Shown here in pieces: positions 45,451 through 57,757 of a stretch of DNA of 64,000 nucleotides. The notes beneath the pieces are model-generated. The model searched no databases and was not told the origin of the DNA. It worked only from the letters and a program-made list of their open reading frames with translations. The stretch's first letter is position 1; every line of letters starts with the position of its first letter. Made by a program: the position numbers and the translations under genes. The DNA is from Rhyzopertha dominica (taxonomy: Eukaryota; Arthropoda; Insecta; Coleoptera; Bostrichidae). The DNA is taken from positions 37,593,325 through 37,657,324 of the forward strand of contig QCXZ01000064.1 in NCBI GenBank assembly GCA_025024175.1. The letters run 5' to 3'.

Positions 45451-46161
45451 CACTGGCTAGAATTTACTGATGGATAGAATGGCAAACATTCTGAAAATGT
45501 AAGGATACCTTATTTAACTTTTAAACACCCAGAGTGATGAAGATTCAGGNGACGATCTAATTTACGTGTACTAGTTTTAGGATCGTCAGCCGTCCAAGCG
45601 TCCTAGTAGTTCTTGGGCGTCCAGCGTCTCAACGTTTAGCTGGAGATTAGGGAGTTTTTGGGATAAAATTTAAGAAAATACCACAAAGGGGTCAACCATG
45701 CATGCGCAGTATTTGGCTCACGTGGCTAAGGGATATTGTATTATGACATAATACCGCAAAAGCTTTCTACTGGCAGGTGTTTCTAAGACGTTCAGCAAGT
45801 CGACGAAACACGTTAGCGCAAGGATAACCTCGATTAGGATATTGCTTCGCACACAAACGAGCAGTGGTCTGTAATTCAAGGCACCCAGTACCAAACGGAT
45901 GTCGGCATATTTTACATTTGAATAAAACGTCATTTTAATAAGCTTTGTAATATAGTCATTTATTGTTAACCGTCGCCTCAATAGTAACAAAATGATATTT
46001 TACTGGTATGTGATTCCTGATTATTTGGCTGTGACTGTGGTGGGCACTCTTAGAGCCGAATTCTTCGTGGACGTAATCGTTTCTGAGCGATCACAGAATG
46101 TCTTCTAAATTTCCGATCCTGGATACTCATGTGGTCGTCCGGGGTTTAAGAAGCCGCATCA
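45451..46161. other. No identifiable gene
   Basis: Holds a 90-codon minus frame (45718-45990) without a recognisable domain and a GC-richer stretch. It may include decayed upstream sequence of the GIY-YIG retroelement tail that follows. One N lies near 45550. Confidence 0.35.
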
Positions 46162-46400
46162 TTGGAAGGCGTCCGCCCCAGCAGATATAAGAGCACAAGA
46201 GATACTGCCGCATTGGGCAAACTTAGAGAGCAACCTCTACAAACAAGGATTCTTGATACTGCCAAACACTACTACGCTCGACTACTACGTGAAGCTATTG
46301 AGATCTATAAATACAAAAGAATCATCCCCAAAAAGCAAACATTGAACATAAACACGGCATGGATACCAGTTTTGCAGGAAACAACGCCAGATGGATACGG
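46162..46400 (+). pseudogene. C-terminal tail of a GIY-YIG-bearing retroelement (Penelope-like)
   Basis: Reads KSTRDTAALGKLREQPLQTR, then ILDTAKHYYARLLREAIEIY, then LNINTAWIPVLQ. The pattern RI......Y..R..REAIEI.K......K.....N..W.P.L is the segment that follows the GIY-YIG nuclease in many arthropod reverse-transcriptase ORFs. The nuclease itself is not visible just upstream, so only the tail remains. It is open with few defects up to 46518, and the part after 46380 is poorly informative. Confidence 0.6.
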
Positions 46401-46518
46401 ACCGCGTGATCTGCCACGGTGCAATGACGCAGCTGCGCTTACCCGGTACGGCTACGTAAGTATTTATAATAAAATATCTCTTTATTTTGCCACCTACTCA
46501 CTCTCAACACAAGAATAA

Positions 46519-49394
46519 AGATATAATAGCTCATAACATTTATTTTGAGAAAAAGCGGCGCAAAATTTGCCCATTGAGGTGAAGATATCTGGGTGAAGAA
46601 GATTACAATTCTTTATTTTTATTGCTTCTAGAGGGTTTCGCTACGATACACTAAACTCAGGATGCCTTCATTTTGCAACACCCACTAATATTCTATATTC
46701 GGTGTCTCATCTCAACTTTTTGAAACAGTATTTCGACGTCATCCTATTTCGTTTCTTAGCATTTACAGACAATTCGTTTTGCGTGGCTAATGCCTGTTTA
46801 ACGTGTACCCAAATATCTCCTGTTTACAGGAGAGACCTGCTGAAAGCGTAACTAAAGACCCTCATTTTATTACGTCCAATAACTGCAATGAACGCAAAGT
46901 GCAGAGCTGGCGAGTAACTTGCGATCCTCGGGGGATTTTGAAAGCTCAATTTTCAGCGGATGCATATATGTATATTCATTTCCAGCGTTCGCCCCATTTA
47001 CTGCAAGATAATGAATGCAAAACGAGGAAGGAATTGAATTTAAACATCATCCGTCATATTGCCGACGATTGCCTACATTTTAAGCCACTGTAGAAAAGAA
47101 CGATACGGGGTCCGTGTAGAATTTTCATTTTATATGAAAATAAAATTATGCTTACTGATTTAGACTTCGACGACAGTTAAACTATTAATATAGAGTAGAA
47201 AATTAGTGCGATAAATTGCGATAACTTCATATAGAAATATAATATTAGAAATAAAAAAGTTTCACTATACTTTCATNGTACCAGAAGAACTACATTTTTA
47301 AAAATATATCTCGTTTACACAGAGTGTTCAGTGGGGCGGCGTCATATATATTAAATAAAACATCCTGCTCTTTAACCCTGTTTAACAGAACATCCTTGCC
47401 CCTATACGTCCAGGAGACGTTTTCGAAAATACATTGCGGCATTGCCAAGTTATTAAAAAAAACGAGTAGTCCTCTTAGTGTGCAAAGTTAGCTCAACTTT
47501 AACAAAGCCACGGTTAATGCGGCATTCTGTTGTGATCAATTCATTTGGTTGTTCTGCCTGAAAAGCCCTATCAAAGGCGAAGGGGTTCCGAAAAAATGAC
47601 CAAAGCAGTTGCTGTTTATTATTATACAAGGTGCTCTACACAGGCTCTGTTATAAAGGCATTTTTTAAATAAAAGTCGTCTTCTTTTGTTCTTAAGCGCA
47701 AAGCATAATTAAAAGTAGTTGTATATCTTGAAAAATTCGCATTATTTTTATCAAGAACAGACAGTATCAATAATTAAACGGATGTGCTCTATTTTAGGTT
47801 TAATTAAGGGTTTGTTTGGATCTACACAGTGCTATATTTTGTTCTATACCACAGTTTTTTTCAGTACGGAATGTATATGTCGAGAACCTTTAGAAACGTT
47901 TCGTTTTCTTATTATATTTTTCATGTCATCAGACCTAGTCGGTGCTCCTTAGGGTTATGATACTTATTTTCAAAGATATTGTTGTTTTTTTAATGATAAA
48001 TTCATCGGTGAAATAATTATAATACCTACTGCATTTTTTACAGAATAGCTTGCGCTAGGCTGTAAGTGGGTTACATTCAAAAGCTTTAGTTTCTCTCCAT
48101 CCCTTTTAAATTTTTTAATTAGCAGTGTGAGCGCTTCCTGTCCATGCTTCTGTCACATACTGATTCAACAGTAGAATCGAAAATAATGTATAAAAAACTG
48201 GCTGATCAATGTTTATTTAGCTGTTTTATTTATTCACCTTAACGAGATACATTTTAACACTGTCGAAGATTTCCCTGGGATAACAGCATTTGCAGCGTGT
48301 TTATTGTATTTCGTCAAACGCTTTAACTAGCAGAATTTCCCGGCTTGCCGCAGTGCCCCAGCCTAATTTGCAGGAAACACTCCCGTGCACAGCGTCGTCG
48401 GGGGAAATAATATATTCAAAAATTCGCTAACAGGGAAGACCAAACACAATGGGCTGTTAGGCGTAACAGATGTATGCATAATTACTGTTTTGCAGCAGCC
48501 CGTATTAATATTCGATAGAGGTACGTAATACTTTTTCAATCCAATCTTAAATAATCATAAATAAACCTCTCGCTTTTCTCTGAAATCATGTCGCTCGCAG
48601 GCCGACATAGTAGCACCTCTCAAAATCTGATAATTCGGGGAAAATGTCAAATTCATATTTGCTAACCCTTAATGTGATATGATAAACCATTTAGTGTTAT
48701 GTAGCCTTTTTCTAAGTCATTGTTGCACCCCTCATTAATGTGTGCCACTATTAATGAGATCGCGTTAGTTAATTTAACGCAACTGAATAGTGTTAATAGT
48801 AAAATACAATAGAAGTAATGTGGTTGTTTAATGTCAGCAAGGATATAACAGATAATTGATTCAAACTTATAGCCTCAAAATATGTTAAAGTTCAAATGAA
48901 CAGAAAAATGCTTGCTTAAAATTTTTGGTCTAAATTATAAAACTTATTTTTCTAACTTTCGATTTACAACTTACAAAACTTAAGCCTAAGCTGAAAGTAC
49001 CATGAACTTTTATTTTGCCTATGAAAGACGAAAACGTCATCTGTCCACTTTTTTTGACGTGGACACGTCTTACACAGCACTTTGAGGGTCTCTTTGGAAA
49101 AATGCTTGCGCTCAACTGAACAGCGGTGGCTTTACGGACTACACCGTAGATTAGTGCGGTCTGTAAGTAAAGAGACTGCGATTGTGGACTGCCCGGTCAT
49201 TTTGTGAGGATCGGTGTGCGTCATCTAACGATGACTTTACGCACCACGACGTGTTAAGGTCGGCAAATTCAGGAAGAGCCCAGCAAAACAAGAGTCCAGC
49301 GAAATAAATTTACTTTAAATGATTAATCTTTCACATATTAATATTAGCTCGGTCCTATACCACGTATCTAAGAAAACGAATCCACTCCCAACTT
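46519..49394. other. Long stretch without an identifiable gene
   Basis: Plus frames at 46803-47093 and 47719-47952 and a minus frame at 48930-49115 match nothing convincingly. A small hairpin, CTCATTAATG...CTATTAATGAG, lies at about 48732-48760. The 48330-48480 section is GC-richer. Confidence 0.4.
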
Positions 49395-49470
49395 ACGGAT
49401 GTATCAAAGATACAGGACTCAGGACTATTAGATTTACGCCCACACGTGCTAACCACTACAACATTAAATC
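49395..49470 (-). repeat. tRNA-like (possible SINE head) sequence
   Basis: The minus strand reads TTGTAGTGGTTAGCACGTG, which resembles a tRNA A-box region (TAGTGGTTAGCA), followed about 20 bases later by TAGTCCTGAGTCCTG, a poor B box. The cloverleaf is not clean, so this is a weak call for a tRNA-derived SINE relic. Confidence 0.25.
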
Positions 49471-49511
49471 CATGCCTCGACTAATTGTCTAAACGATATA
49501 ACAATGAATGT

Positions 49512-49520
49512 AAGGTTTCC
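49512..49520. repeat. 9-bp target site duplication, left (Foldback-like element 2)
   Basis: AAGGTTTCC, repeated exactly at 53761-53769. Confidence 0.95.
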
Positions 49521-50875
49521 GGGTGCGTTAAGCTGGCCCGGCAGTTTTTCATTTTTCAAAATATTTTTACACAACTGAAGAATGCTAGGCAAATGCTAGC
49601 GAATGCTGTCATTTTTAAGAAAAATGCTAGGTAAATAAGGTAAAAAAAAATAATTTAATTTTCCGGGCCAACTTAACGACAGCCCGGACATATTAAATAT
49701 TTACAAAATTTTTTTGCTACATATAGAATGCTAGCGAAATGCTAGCGAATGCTGGGGTTTATTTCAAAAATGCTACGTAAATAAAGCCGTACGGATAACT
49801 CAAAGTTGCCGGGCCAACTTAACGCCAGCCCGGACCTGGTTATTTTTTGCAGTTTTTGTCATCAGTCCGTGAATGCTAGCGAAATGCTGGCGAATGCTGG
49901 AGTTTATTTCAAAAATGCTATGTAAATAAGGCCATACGGATAACTTAAAGTTGCCGGGCTTAAATAACGCCAGCCCGGACCTGGTTATTTTTTTGCAGTT
50001 TTTGTCATCAGTCCATGAATGCTAGCGAAATGCTGGCGAATGCTGGGGTTTATTTCAAAAATGCTATGTAAATAAGGCCGTATGGATAACTTAAAGTTGC
50101 CGGGCCTAAATAACGCCAGCCCGGACCTGGTTATTTTTTTGCAGTTTTTGTCATCAGTCCATGAATGCTAGCGAAATGCTGGCGAATGCTGGGGTTTATT
50201 TCAAAAATGCTATGTAAATAAGGCCGTACGGATAACTTAAAGTTGCTGGGCCTAAATAACGCCAGCCCGGACCTGGTTGTTTTTTGCAGTTTTTGTCATC
50301 AATCCATGAATGCTAGCGAAATGCTGGCGAATGCTGGGGTTTATTTCAAAAATGCTACGTAAATAAGGCCGTACGGATAACTCAAAGTTGCCGGGCCATC
50401 TTAACGCCAGCCCGGACCTGATTATTTTTTTGCAGTTTTTGTCATCAGTCCGTGAATGTTAGCGAAATGCTGGCGAATGCTGGGGTTTATTTCAAAAATG
50501 CTATGTAAATAAGGCCATACGGATAACTTAAAGATATTGGGCCTAAATAACGCCAGCCCGGACCTGGTTATTTTTTGCAGTTTTTGTCATCAGTCCGTGA
50601 ATGCTAGCGAAATGCTGGCGAATGCTGGGACTTATTTCAAAAATGCTATGTAAATAAGGCCCTACGGATAACTTAAAGTTGCCGGGCCATCTTCAGCTCT
50701 CACTTCCTAAATGCCAGCAAGAAACTGTTTGTCATTACAATTTTTATAATCATTCCATTAATGCTAGCGAATGCTGGGATTTGTTTGAAAAATAAGGCGT
50801 AAATAACTGCCGGTCTATCTTAACGTCAACCCGGTCCTGATTTTTTGCACTTTATATCATCAGTCTGTGAATCAA
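49521..50875. repeat. Left satellite arm of Foldback-like element 2
   Basis: After two distinct outer units, the string ATCAGTCC recurs at 49861, 50007, 50153, 50298, 50444 and 50589, a period of 145-146 bp. Each unit holds AATGCTAGCGAAATGCTGG, a TTTATTTCAAAAATGCTA block, and CCGGGC...TAACGCCAGCCCGG, an internal echo of the terminus. The last, inner units (50690-50870) are more diverged. Confidence 0.92.
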
Positions 50876-51302
50876 AATAAAAACATAAACAATAAAGAAA
50901 ATTGTTATTAACGAGAAAGGTACTTCTAATTGTTTTTTTTTGCGCAACCCAATATACGTATTGTCACAACTGTTTGGTTTCAAATTTGAATCCACGACAG
51001 CTATTAGTTTTGTCACTTTGACATTAAAAAAATATTATTATTATTTATGTCAGTACAATTATGCCTTTTCTCCAAATTCCTTTATTCTAAATACAGTAAT
51101 CAGTTTCGAAGTAATTAATGCAACCCCATCCTCGGACCATCGGTTACAAAAAGAATCATAGATCTACATACATTTAAATTTTACAATCAATTTAGCTTAC
51201 AATAAACCATTGTCATTCTGACGTTATTAATTTAACATAAATATCATTGCCACCTGAACGGTAAACTTTTTCTGAAATAGACTGTTAATTAGTGAAGCAG
51301 GT
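50876..51302. other. Non-coding part of the loop in Foldback-like element 2
   Basis: AT-rich sequence between the left satellite arm and the stop of the Penelope-like ORF, probably its 3' untranslated part. The 73-codon plus frame at 50940-51161 shows no domain. Confidence 0.45.
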
Positions 51303-52860
51303 TCAAAATTTACTTGAGAATTTTGATGTTATTACGTCAGAACATTTATCGGATCCTATTATTTCTAAAATTTCTAATGAATTTAGTAATTGGCCCTTTT
51401 GCTCAATATGTAAAATATCAAAATCAGTATCTAAAAGCAAATAATTTTGTGCTAATCGCCTTGATCTTAAATGTTCTTTTATTCTTGTTTTACAATCTTT
51501 TTAAAGTTCCACCTATACATACACAGTTACAGTCATCGCATCGTAATTTGTACACCCCACATTTATCAATCATTGGTACTATATCTTTATTATTAAATAT
51601 AGCTTTTTCCAAAATTAAGGCAGGTTTAAAAATAATTAATATATTATCTTTATTTAAAATATCTTTAATTTTGCTGCTAATGTTACCGACATAAGAAATA
51701 TTTTTTAATACATTGCAAAACATTCATTTTTGGAAAATATTCATATATTAATTTATTATATAATTTCTTATTTAATAATTTATCAACTATTTTTGTTTTT
51801 ATGCCATTAATTTCTGCTATTTGTTTTATTATATTTGGCTCATTACTAAATTTGGTGTGATTTAAAGGTACTTTTATTAATCTATTTAAATTACTATCTA
51901 AAACAGCTATTTTGTGTTGCCATGGGTGCAAAGACTTACTGTGTACAGATATTCCTGTAGAAGTTGGTTTTCGAAATATATTAAATTCAATTTTAGCATT
52001 AACCTCTAATATATAAAAAATTAAATTGTTCTCACATTCAATTTCTACATCAAACTGAATATTAGATTACTTAGCATTCAGGTGGTTAACAAATGTTTTT
52101 CATTCTTCTAAATTATCTGTCCAAATACCTAAAATATCACCCACATATCATTTGTAAAATAAAATTTTATTTCTGTAAATATTTGAATCGTTCATGATAT
52201 AATTGCTTTTATAACTGTCGACATATACGTATATCAGCTAGAACGGGCGACAAAGGACTGCCCATTGGTAAAGATTCTTGGGCGTAAGTTACATTGATGT
52301 ATTTGAAAAAATTTTGTTCCAGACAAATACGAAGTAATTTTAATAAATCATCAGCTGTATCACTTGATAAATTGCTATTATAAAAAAATTCATTTAGAAT
52401 TGATAGTCTTTCATTAACCGGGATTCTTGTATACAAATTTTTAACGTCTAACGAAAAAAACGTTGCGTTAAATGGGAGATTATTTCTTTCAAATTACTAA
52501 TTAAATCAATAGAATTTTTAATAACGAATTGAAATTGTAAATTAATATTTTCTTTTATATATGAATTTAAAAAATTTTGTACATCATATGTAGGAGATTT
52601 TATATAAGATACCACTGGCTGAATAGGAATTAAATCAGGAATAGTGCTTTTTTGTAATTTTAATAAACCATACATTCTTGGTATTGTGGTATTCTCTGGT
52701 ACAAATTTTTTGTTTACTTCTGGAGATATTAGTTGAATTTAGTGTTGTTTTAACTTGTCTGATATTAAAATTATTGCTTTCCATAAAATTTTGCTTCTTT
52801 TTATGGTAATCTATCCTATTGAGATTAACTAAGTTATTGCCATTATCATTATTAAAAATA
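51303..52860 (-). pseudogene. Penelope-like element (copy A) pol gene: RT and GIY-YIG
   Basis: Minus-strand order: IDYHKKKQNFMESNNFNI (RT entry), IPRMYGLLKLQKS then VSYIKSPTYDVQNFL, FFSLDVKNLYTRIPV, SLPMGSPLSPVLADI, then the catalytic block as YVGD (52150-52137) preceded by a stop, then NIFRKPTSTGISVHSKSLHP and WQHKIAVLDSNLNRL (thumb), and finally GVYKLRCDDCNCVCIGGT with, after a frameshift near 51490, KTRIKEHLRSRRLAQNYLLL and DILHIEQKGQLLNSLEILEI. This is the complete Penelope-like order of RT then GIY-YIG endonuclease. The second Asp-site residue (YVDD to YVGD), the YIG Tyr (CIG) and several stops and frameshifts make it inactive. It is 5'-truncated at the right arm. Confidence 0.9.
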
Positions 52861-53760
52861 ACCAGGTCGGGGCCGGCGTTAAGCTGTCCGGCAACGTTAA
52901 TTCATCCGTACGGTCTTATTTACATAGCATTTTTGAAATAAGCACCAGCATTAGCCAGCATTTCGCTAGCATTCACGGACTGATAACAAAAACTGCAAAA
53001 AATAACCAGGTCCGGGCTGGCGTTATTTAGGCCCAGCATCTTAAGTTATCCATATGGCCTTATTTGCATAGCATTTTTGAAATAAACCCCAGCATTCGCC
53101 AGCATTTCGCTAGCATTCACGGACTGATGACAAAAGCTGCAAAAAATAACCAGGTCCGGGCTGGCGTTATTTAGGCCCAGCATCTTTAAGTTATCCGTAT
53201 GGCCTTATTTACATAGCATGTTTGAAATAAACCCCAGCATTCGCCAGCATTTCGCTAGCATTCACGGACTGATGACAAAAACTGCAAAAAAAATAACCAG
53301 GTCTGGGCTGGCGTTATTTAGGCCCAGCATCTTTAAGTTATCCGTATGGCCTTATTTACATAGCATTTTTGAAATAAACCCCAGCATTCGCCAGCATTTC
53401 GCTAGCATTCATGGACTGATGACAAAAACTGCAAAAAATAACCAGGTCCGGGCTGGCGTTAAGTTGGCCCGGCAACTTTGAGTTATCCGTACGGCCTTAT
53501 TTACGTAGCATTTTTGAAATAAACCCCAGCATTCGCTAGCATTTCGCTAGCATTCTATATGTAGCAAAAAATTTTTGTAAATATTTAATATGTCCGGGCT
53601 GTCGTTAAGTTGGCCCGGAAAATTAAATTATTTTTTTTTACCTTATTTACCTAGCATTTTTCTTATAAATTACAGCATTCGCTAGCATTTGCCTAGCATT
53701 CTTCAGTTGTGTAAAAATATTTTGAAAAATGAAAAACTGCCGGGCCAGCTTAACGCACCC
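52861..53760. repeat. Right satellite arm of Foldback-like element 2
   Basis: About six units, marked by GGACTGAT at 52977, 53121, 53266 and 53413, in the opposite orientation to the left arm, plus the two outer units that mirror the left terminus almost base for base. Confidence 0.92.
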
Positions 53761-53769
53761 AAGGTTTCC
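53761..53769. repeat. 9-bp target site duplication, right (Foldback-like element 2)
   Basis: AAGGTTTCC, identical to 49512-49520. Confidence 0.95.
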
Positions 53770-54025
53770 AACAAGGGCATCGGAACTGTGTTTTACAGTA
53801 GAGCTCCATCATTCGGTTCGTCAGACATTTCGAGCGCTGACACAAAATTGTAAACATAATCGACCAAATCTTCAGCCTGGTACAGTTACAGTTTGGTGTG
53901 ATTTTTGGGCATAGAATGTGACCTGGCAGTACTTTTTTTTTAATACGTCCATAGATAATATAGACAAAAGCAATCTTTCCACAAGGAACATAAATCAGGA
54001 AAAAATTAGTTTATGAAGTATAAAA

Positions 54026-54049
54026 GTTGATTGATTGATTGATTGATTA
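54026..54049. repeat. TGAT microsatellite
   Basis: About five copies of the tetranucleotide TGAT. The 53770-54025 stretch before it has no recognisable gene. Confidence 0.9.
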
Positions 54050-54429
54050 AACCAGCATGTCTGCCACTCCCGGATATACCGCCGGACCGGCTTTATTCAC
54101 TGGGTTGGAGGGGTACATGCTAATTGGTAGAGGTTGCGACTGGCTAGTGCAAGTTAAGGAAATATAAGGACTGAATGGGAAGGTTATATATGTAACATTC
54201 ATATTCTTTGAATGTTTTCTTGGAGCTGTTGACATCATTGGTTCACTTCAGAGTCGCTTGATTAATTTCTTGTACCTTGTGATTTCTTTTCTAGCCATTA
54301 TTTTTTATTTTTTCCCTGGTTTCTGAATTATCCTCTCTAAAGTTGTTTTTCGTGTAAAGCACGATCTTTCTCTTTTTCGTTGGTCTCCGCTTAGCTTCTA
54401 AGTCTTCCGTGTGGTTTGCCTCTTTCCTT

Positions 54430-55510
54430 TAGATGTGTTTGATGTCGGTTTGGCTCGCGGCTGCATTGTTCTTCTTGTTGGATAGAGGTCGTTTAAGAGT
54501 GCTGAGATTCTGTATGCATTTTCCATTGAGGCTTACGTTGTTCGTAGTTCTTGAACCGTTTTTCCAAGCTACTTCTAAGCTTCGAGGGTAGTTTCCGTTT
54601 TTCAGCACTTTATGTACCGCTATTGTATAATTTCTTGTATACACTTAACTATATACGTGAAACACTATAGCGACTGCAACGCAAACGTAAGTACATCATA
54701 ACACTAGGACACAATGTGAATTAAACTCTTACAACTTTATATAGTTATTCGATTTCTGTATCTTGTTTAGGTTTCTCTTTCATAAAGATGTTGACGTTTC
54801 CTTGTGTGATTTCATCTGTTTATTCGATCGCTTGCAGGAGCTCTAGATGGGGTCTAGGGGATTATTCCTGAATGTGTTCGTTTTTTATATATTATAGATT
54901 AGTGGTTATTTACGGCCGTGGGCTTATTTCCATAGCTTACTGGTTTCTCAAAATTATCGCAGTGGTTCCATTGCATCTAAGATTTGTTCTCTCGAACTGA
55001 AGTTATTTTGTTTCAAGTCGTTTATGAGCGCTGGGATACTTCTGAGTTGTATTTTGATCGTAGACCTTGTACAGTTTCTACCAACCTACTACTTAACTTC
55101 CACATATTTTGTCATTTTTCTTGCCTGGTTTATGTGTTATTGCTGGACAACGTTCCCCATATATCTGTTTCATGAGCCAATGTGCTACGTAGACGGTTTA
55201 TGTACCACAATTGTGTAACTTCTTGTATACACTTGGCTAGATACACGGAACTACTTCACTGTAAGGACGACAACAATAACAACCACAACACGAGCACAAG
55301 GATGCACCACATTATTAACGAAACGTTTACGTGCGAACTGTGATTTTCTCATTTATTATGTCTGCCGTAGCGGCCATTATTTCTTATCCTCCACGGAATC
55401 ATTCTCTTTCTAGGTCATTTAGGAGTAACAAAATTCCATATCGTTATCCTGCTTCTTGATATTTTGACTGTAGTTATTTTACAATCTTTGGATGTTTTGT
55501 CTGATATAAC
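54430..55510. repeat. Imperfect direct repeats of a possible decayed ORF
   Basis: GGTCGTTTAAGAGTGCTGAGA (54487) resembles GTCGTTTATGAGCGCTGGGA (55018), and the string TAATTTCTTGTATACACTTA (about 54628) resembles TAACTTCTTGTATACACTTG (about 55217). A third, weaker copy starts at about 55408. On the minus strand the copies read NAYRISALLNDLYP, SKYNSEVSQR...NDL and YGILLLLNDLERE, suggesting a shared coding ancestor. Element type unknown. Confidence 0.4.
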
Positions 55511-55944
55511 TTATAGTTGTTGCTCTTAGCTCTCTTGTATGTTTACGATGTACTTGTTTTGTGATGTTTTCCGCATGTATTTGAGTGCGAGGGCACGGAA
55601 GAGACAATTTCCGTCACCTGGAATTATCTGTACCAGAATGGTGTGCTGCTTTGTTTTTACTATTTCCATCATTTTAAATTGTTACTTTAGCAGTAATCAT
55701 TCTATGTATTAGTATTATTACTATCGCATCTGAAAAGAAAACGCCTAAATAGGCGAGATTTACATACCTATATATGTTGTATTATAGATTTGTAATAATA
55801 TATATTTGTGAAAGGTGTAATCATACATTCATTCTTGTTTCCGGTCCGTTTTCCTTATAGACTATTACTCTTAGACGGGACCGTTTGTAGTTTTTATTGT
55901 TTTGCTGGTTAGTGGTTTATTCTACTTGTTAATACTACGGTGTT

Positions 55945-56105
55945 TAAGTTTTATTGTTATTATTATTATCATTATAATTATTATTATTACTACCATTGCC
56001 ATTATTATTATTGTTATTACTGTTATTGTTATTATTTAGGATAGTGTCCGATTATCGCGTGTGGAACAGGTCAGGGTAGCTGTTTTTTATCTATTTTTAG
56101 ACGTT

Positions 56106-56138
<33 letters not shown>

Positions 56139-56140
56139 TT
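55945..56140. repeat. TTA-type microsatellites
   Basis: Two ATT/TTA-rich tracts (about 55950-56036 and 56110-56140), the first interrupted by ATC, ACC and GTT variants. They are flanked by two copies of TTTTTAGACGT (56095 and 56139). Confidence 0.9.
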
Positions 56141-57757
56141 TAGACGTATTGGTTTTTGACGTAGTGTGCCTATCTGCTAAAAGGCATTTTTACCGACATG
56201 ATTTTCAAGAGGTCTGGCCATCTGGGGTGTTTCTTTACCTGCTTCGGCCCCAAAATGCGCTCGTTTTGCATCTGATTTGATCGATATGCTAACTTGATCT
56301 GTATCTGTATGGTTATATACCATCAAATGAGGTTACTAGACTGGCTTTAATATCAGGATAAGTAATTTTTGCGAGCATACTTAAATAGAAATTAACTCAT
56401 ACATGGTTCTAAGTTTATTAATATTGCTAAAGATTAAATGATGGAATAAATAATTAATAAACAGTGAAACAAGATAATAAGGCCTTTTAAGCGAAAGACT
56501 TTGGTGCATTTGTCTTGTATCGTTAAGATGTATTTGTTTTCATTTTAAGAAAAAGAAAGTACTTAATAATGATCATCGTTAGGCCAAGACCTATCCAACG
56601 AGCCCTCTATAAGCTCGATCCGTTCTCGATCTATGAGTGTGAGAAACATCAGACAGACGGATGAAGTACGGACAATAGGACCTTGTTTCATAAACAAAGT
56701 AGAAAATGCGCTAAAATCATCACATTGGCTGAATTTGTGTCTTTAGTTTTTGAGTGAGTCTCGTAAAGTAGAAATAATACAAATTACAAGTAAAAAAGTC
56801 AAAAGGCAACCCCACAACGACTGTAAAATATACTTTCCATGTAGAATGAAAAAGGAACGTCCAAAGCACGGCCTGTTTACGGCATTCTACAACACGCGAA
56901 ATAATTCGCATTCCAGATTGTCCTTCCTAACCAGTCCCAGCGTAAACGCCGTATGTTAACGCTCGCCCTGCTTCGAGAAGCGAAACGACTGCGAATAATA
57001 CATACCCACCTATTCCGGGTTTTCTCTATCTGCATTTTCAATTACATAAACTTATCCATTATTCATGCTGCGTCGTCAGATTCTAAAAAAGACAGCGCTG
57101 CCTGGCCTTTGTAGATTGGGATGGTAAATTTCCAAACTAAGTTAGCAAAACAACATGCAAATTGAAGTATTGGCAAATCTCGATGATTTATTCGTCTGTG
57201 GCGATCGGAATTTTATTTTTCACGTCTGCGCCAGCTCATCAGAGTCTTCTTGTGTCATGAAGTTATGTGAAGCTCGTTGCTACTATTCAAACGTACAGCA
57301 GTGATAAAGTTAAAAGTTAAGTAATAACGGTTTGAGAGTGAATAATGTCTGAAGTTATTTGCGACGTATTTTCAACTTGCAACAAAGAATGCGCATTAAC
57401 TTAGGGGTTTGTTGAAGATTTAATTTAATTAATGTAGCTGCAGAGGTTTCAAGTAAATGAGAAAGATGATAAGTTTAATTATATCATCTTTGTTTATACT
57501 ACGTATTGATGTCGAGATCATCCTTCATCAAGCTATATGAAACTGACGATGGCAAGACCAGTGAATTTCAGCTTAGCCTAAGGATTCGCTTTCAATCTGC
57601 AGCAATATTTTTACCACGAGTAGAGATAATGAAAATAGCTATTATTAAAGTTATTCCATTTCGTCCCAACAACATTATACTGAAACTAAAGTCCCTTTGA
57701 AACAGTTGCGGTTCGCCAGCTGAAACGAGTGAAGCGCCGCTTCACCATAGGCATAAG
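56141..57757. other. No identifiable gene
   Basis: Short frames on both strands (56720-56959, 57506-57700) without domain matches. Some sections (56930-57010, 57060-57120) are less AT-rich. Nothing further is supported. Confidence 0.4.

Larger units (their letters stand above)
49521..53760. mobile_element. Foldback-like element 2 carrying a Penelope-like pol gene
   Basis: A 4,240-bp element with inverted termini starting GGGTGCGTTAAGCTGGCCCG. The outer 230 bp or so of the two ends are almost identical. The arms (49521-50875 and 52861-53760) are tandem units of about 146 bp in opposite orientation, rich in AATGCTAGCG words. A perfect 9-bp TSD flanks it. Architecture, TSD length and terminal motif match Foldback-like element 1, but the unit sequence is different. 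The centre (50876-52860) is occupied by a degenerate Penelope-like retroelement. No transposase is present. This composite, satellite arms around a passenger gene, parallels FB-NOF of Drosophila. Confidence 0.9.

Noticed and set aside
48930..49115. piggyBac cysteine-rich C-terminus (PSKCCVRRVHVKKSGQ)
   Set aside because: Only one Cys pair is present and the second zinc half and flanking transposase are missing; the similarity is too weak.
51314..51694. 126-codon plus frame, hydrophobic
   Set aside because: It is the antisense shadow of the Penelope-like thumb and GIY-YIG region.
53218..53481. 87-codon plus frame
   Set aside because: It is a translation of the satellite units of Foldback-like element 2; the repeated peptide simply follows the repeat period.
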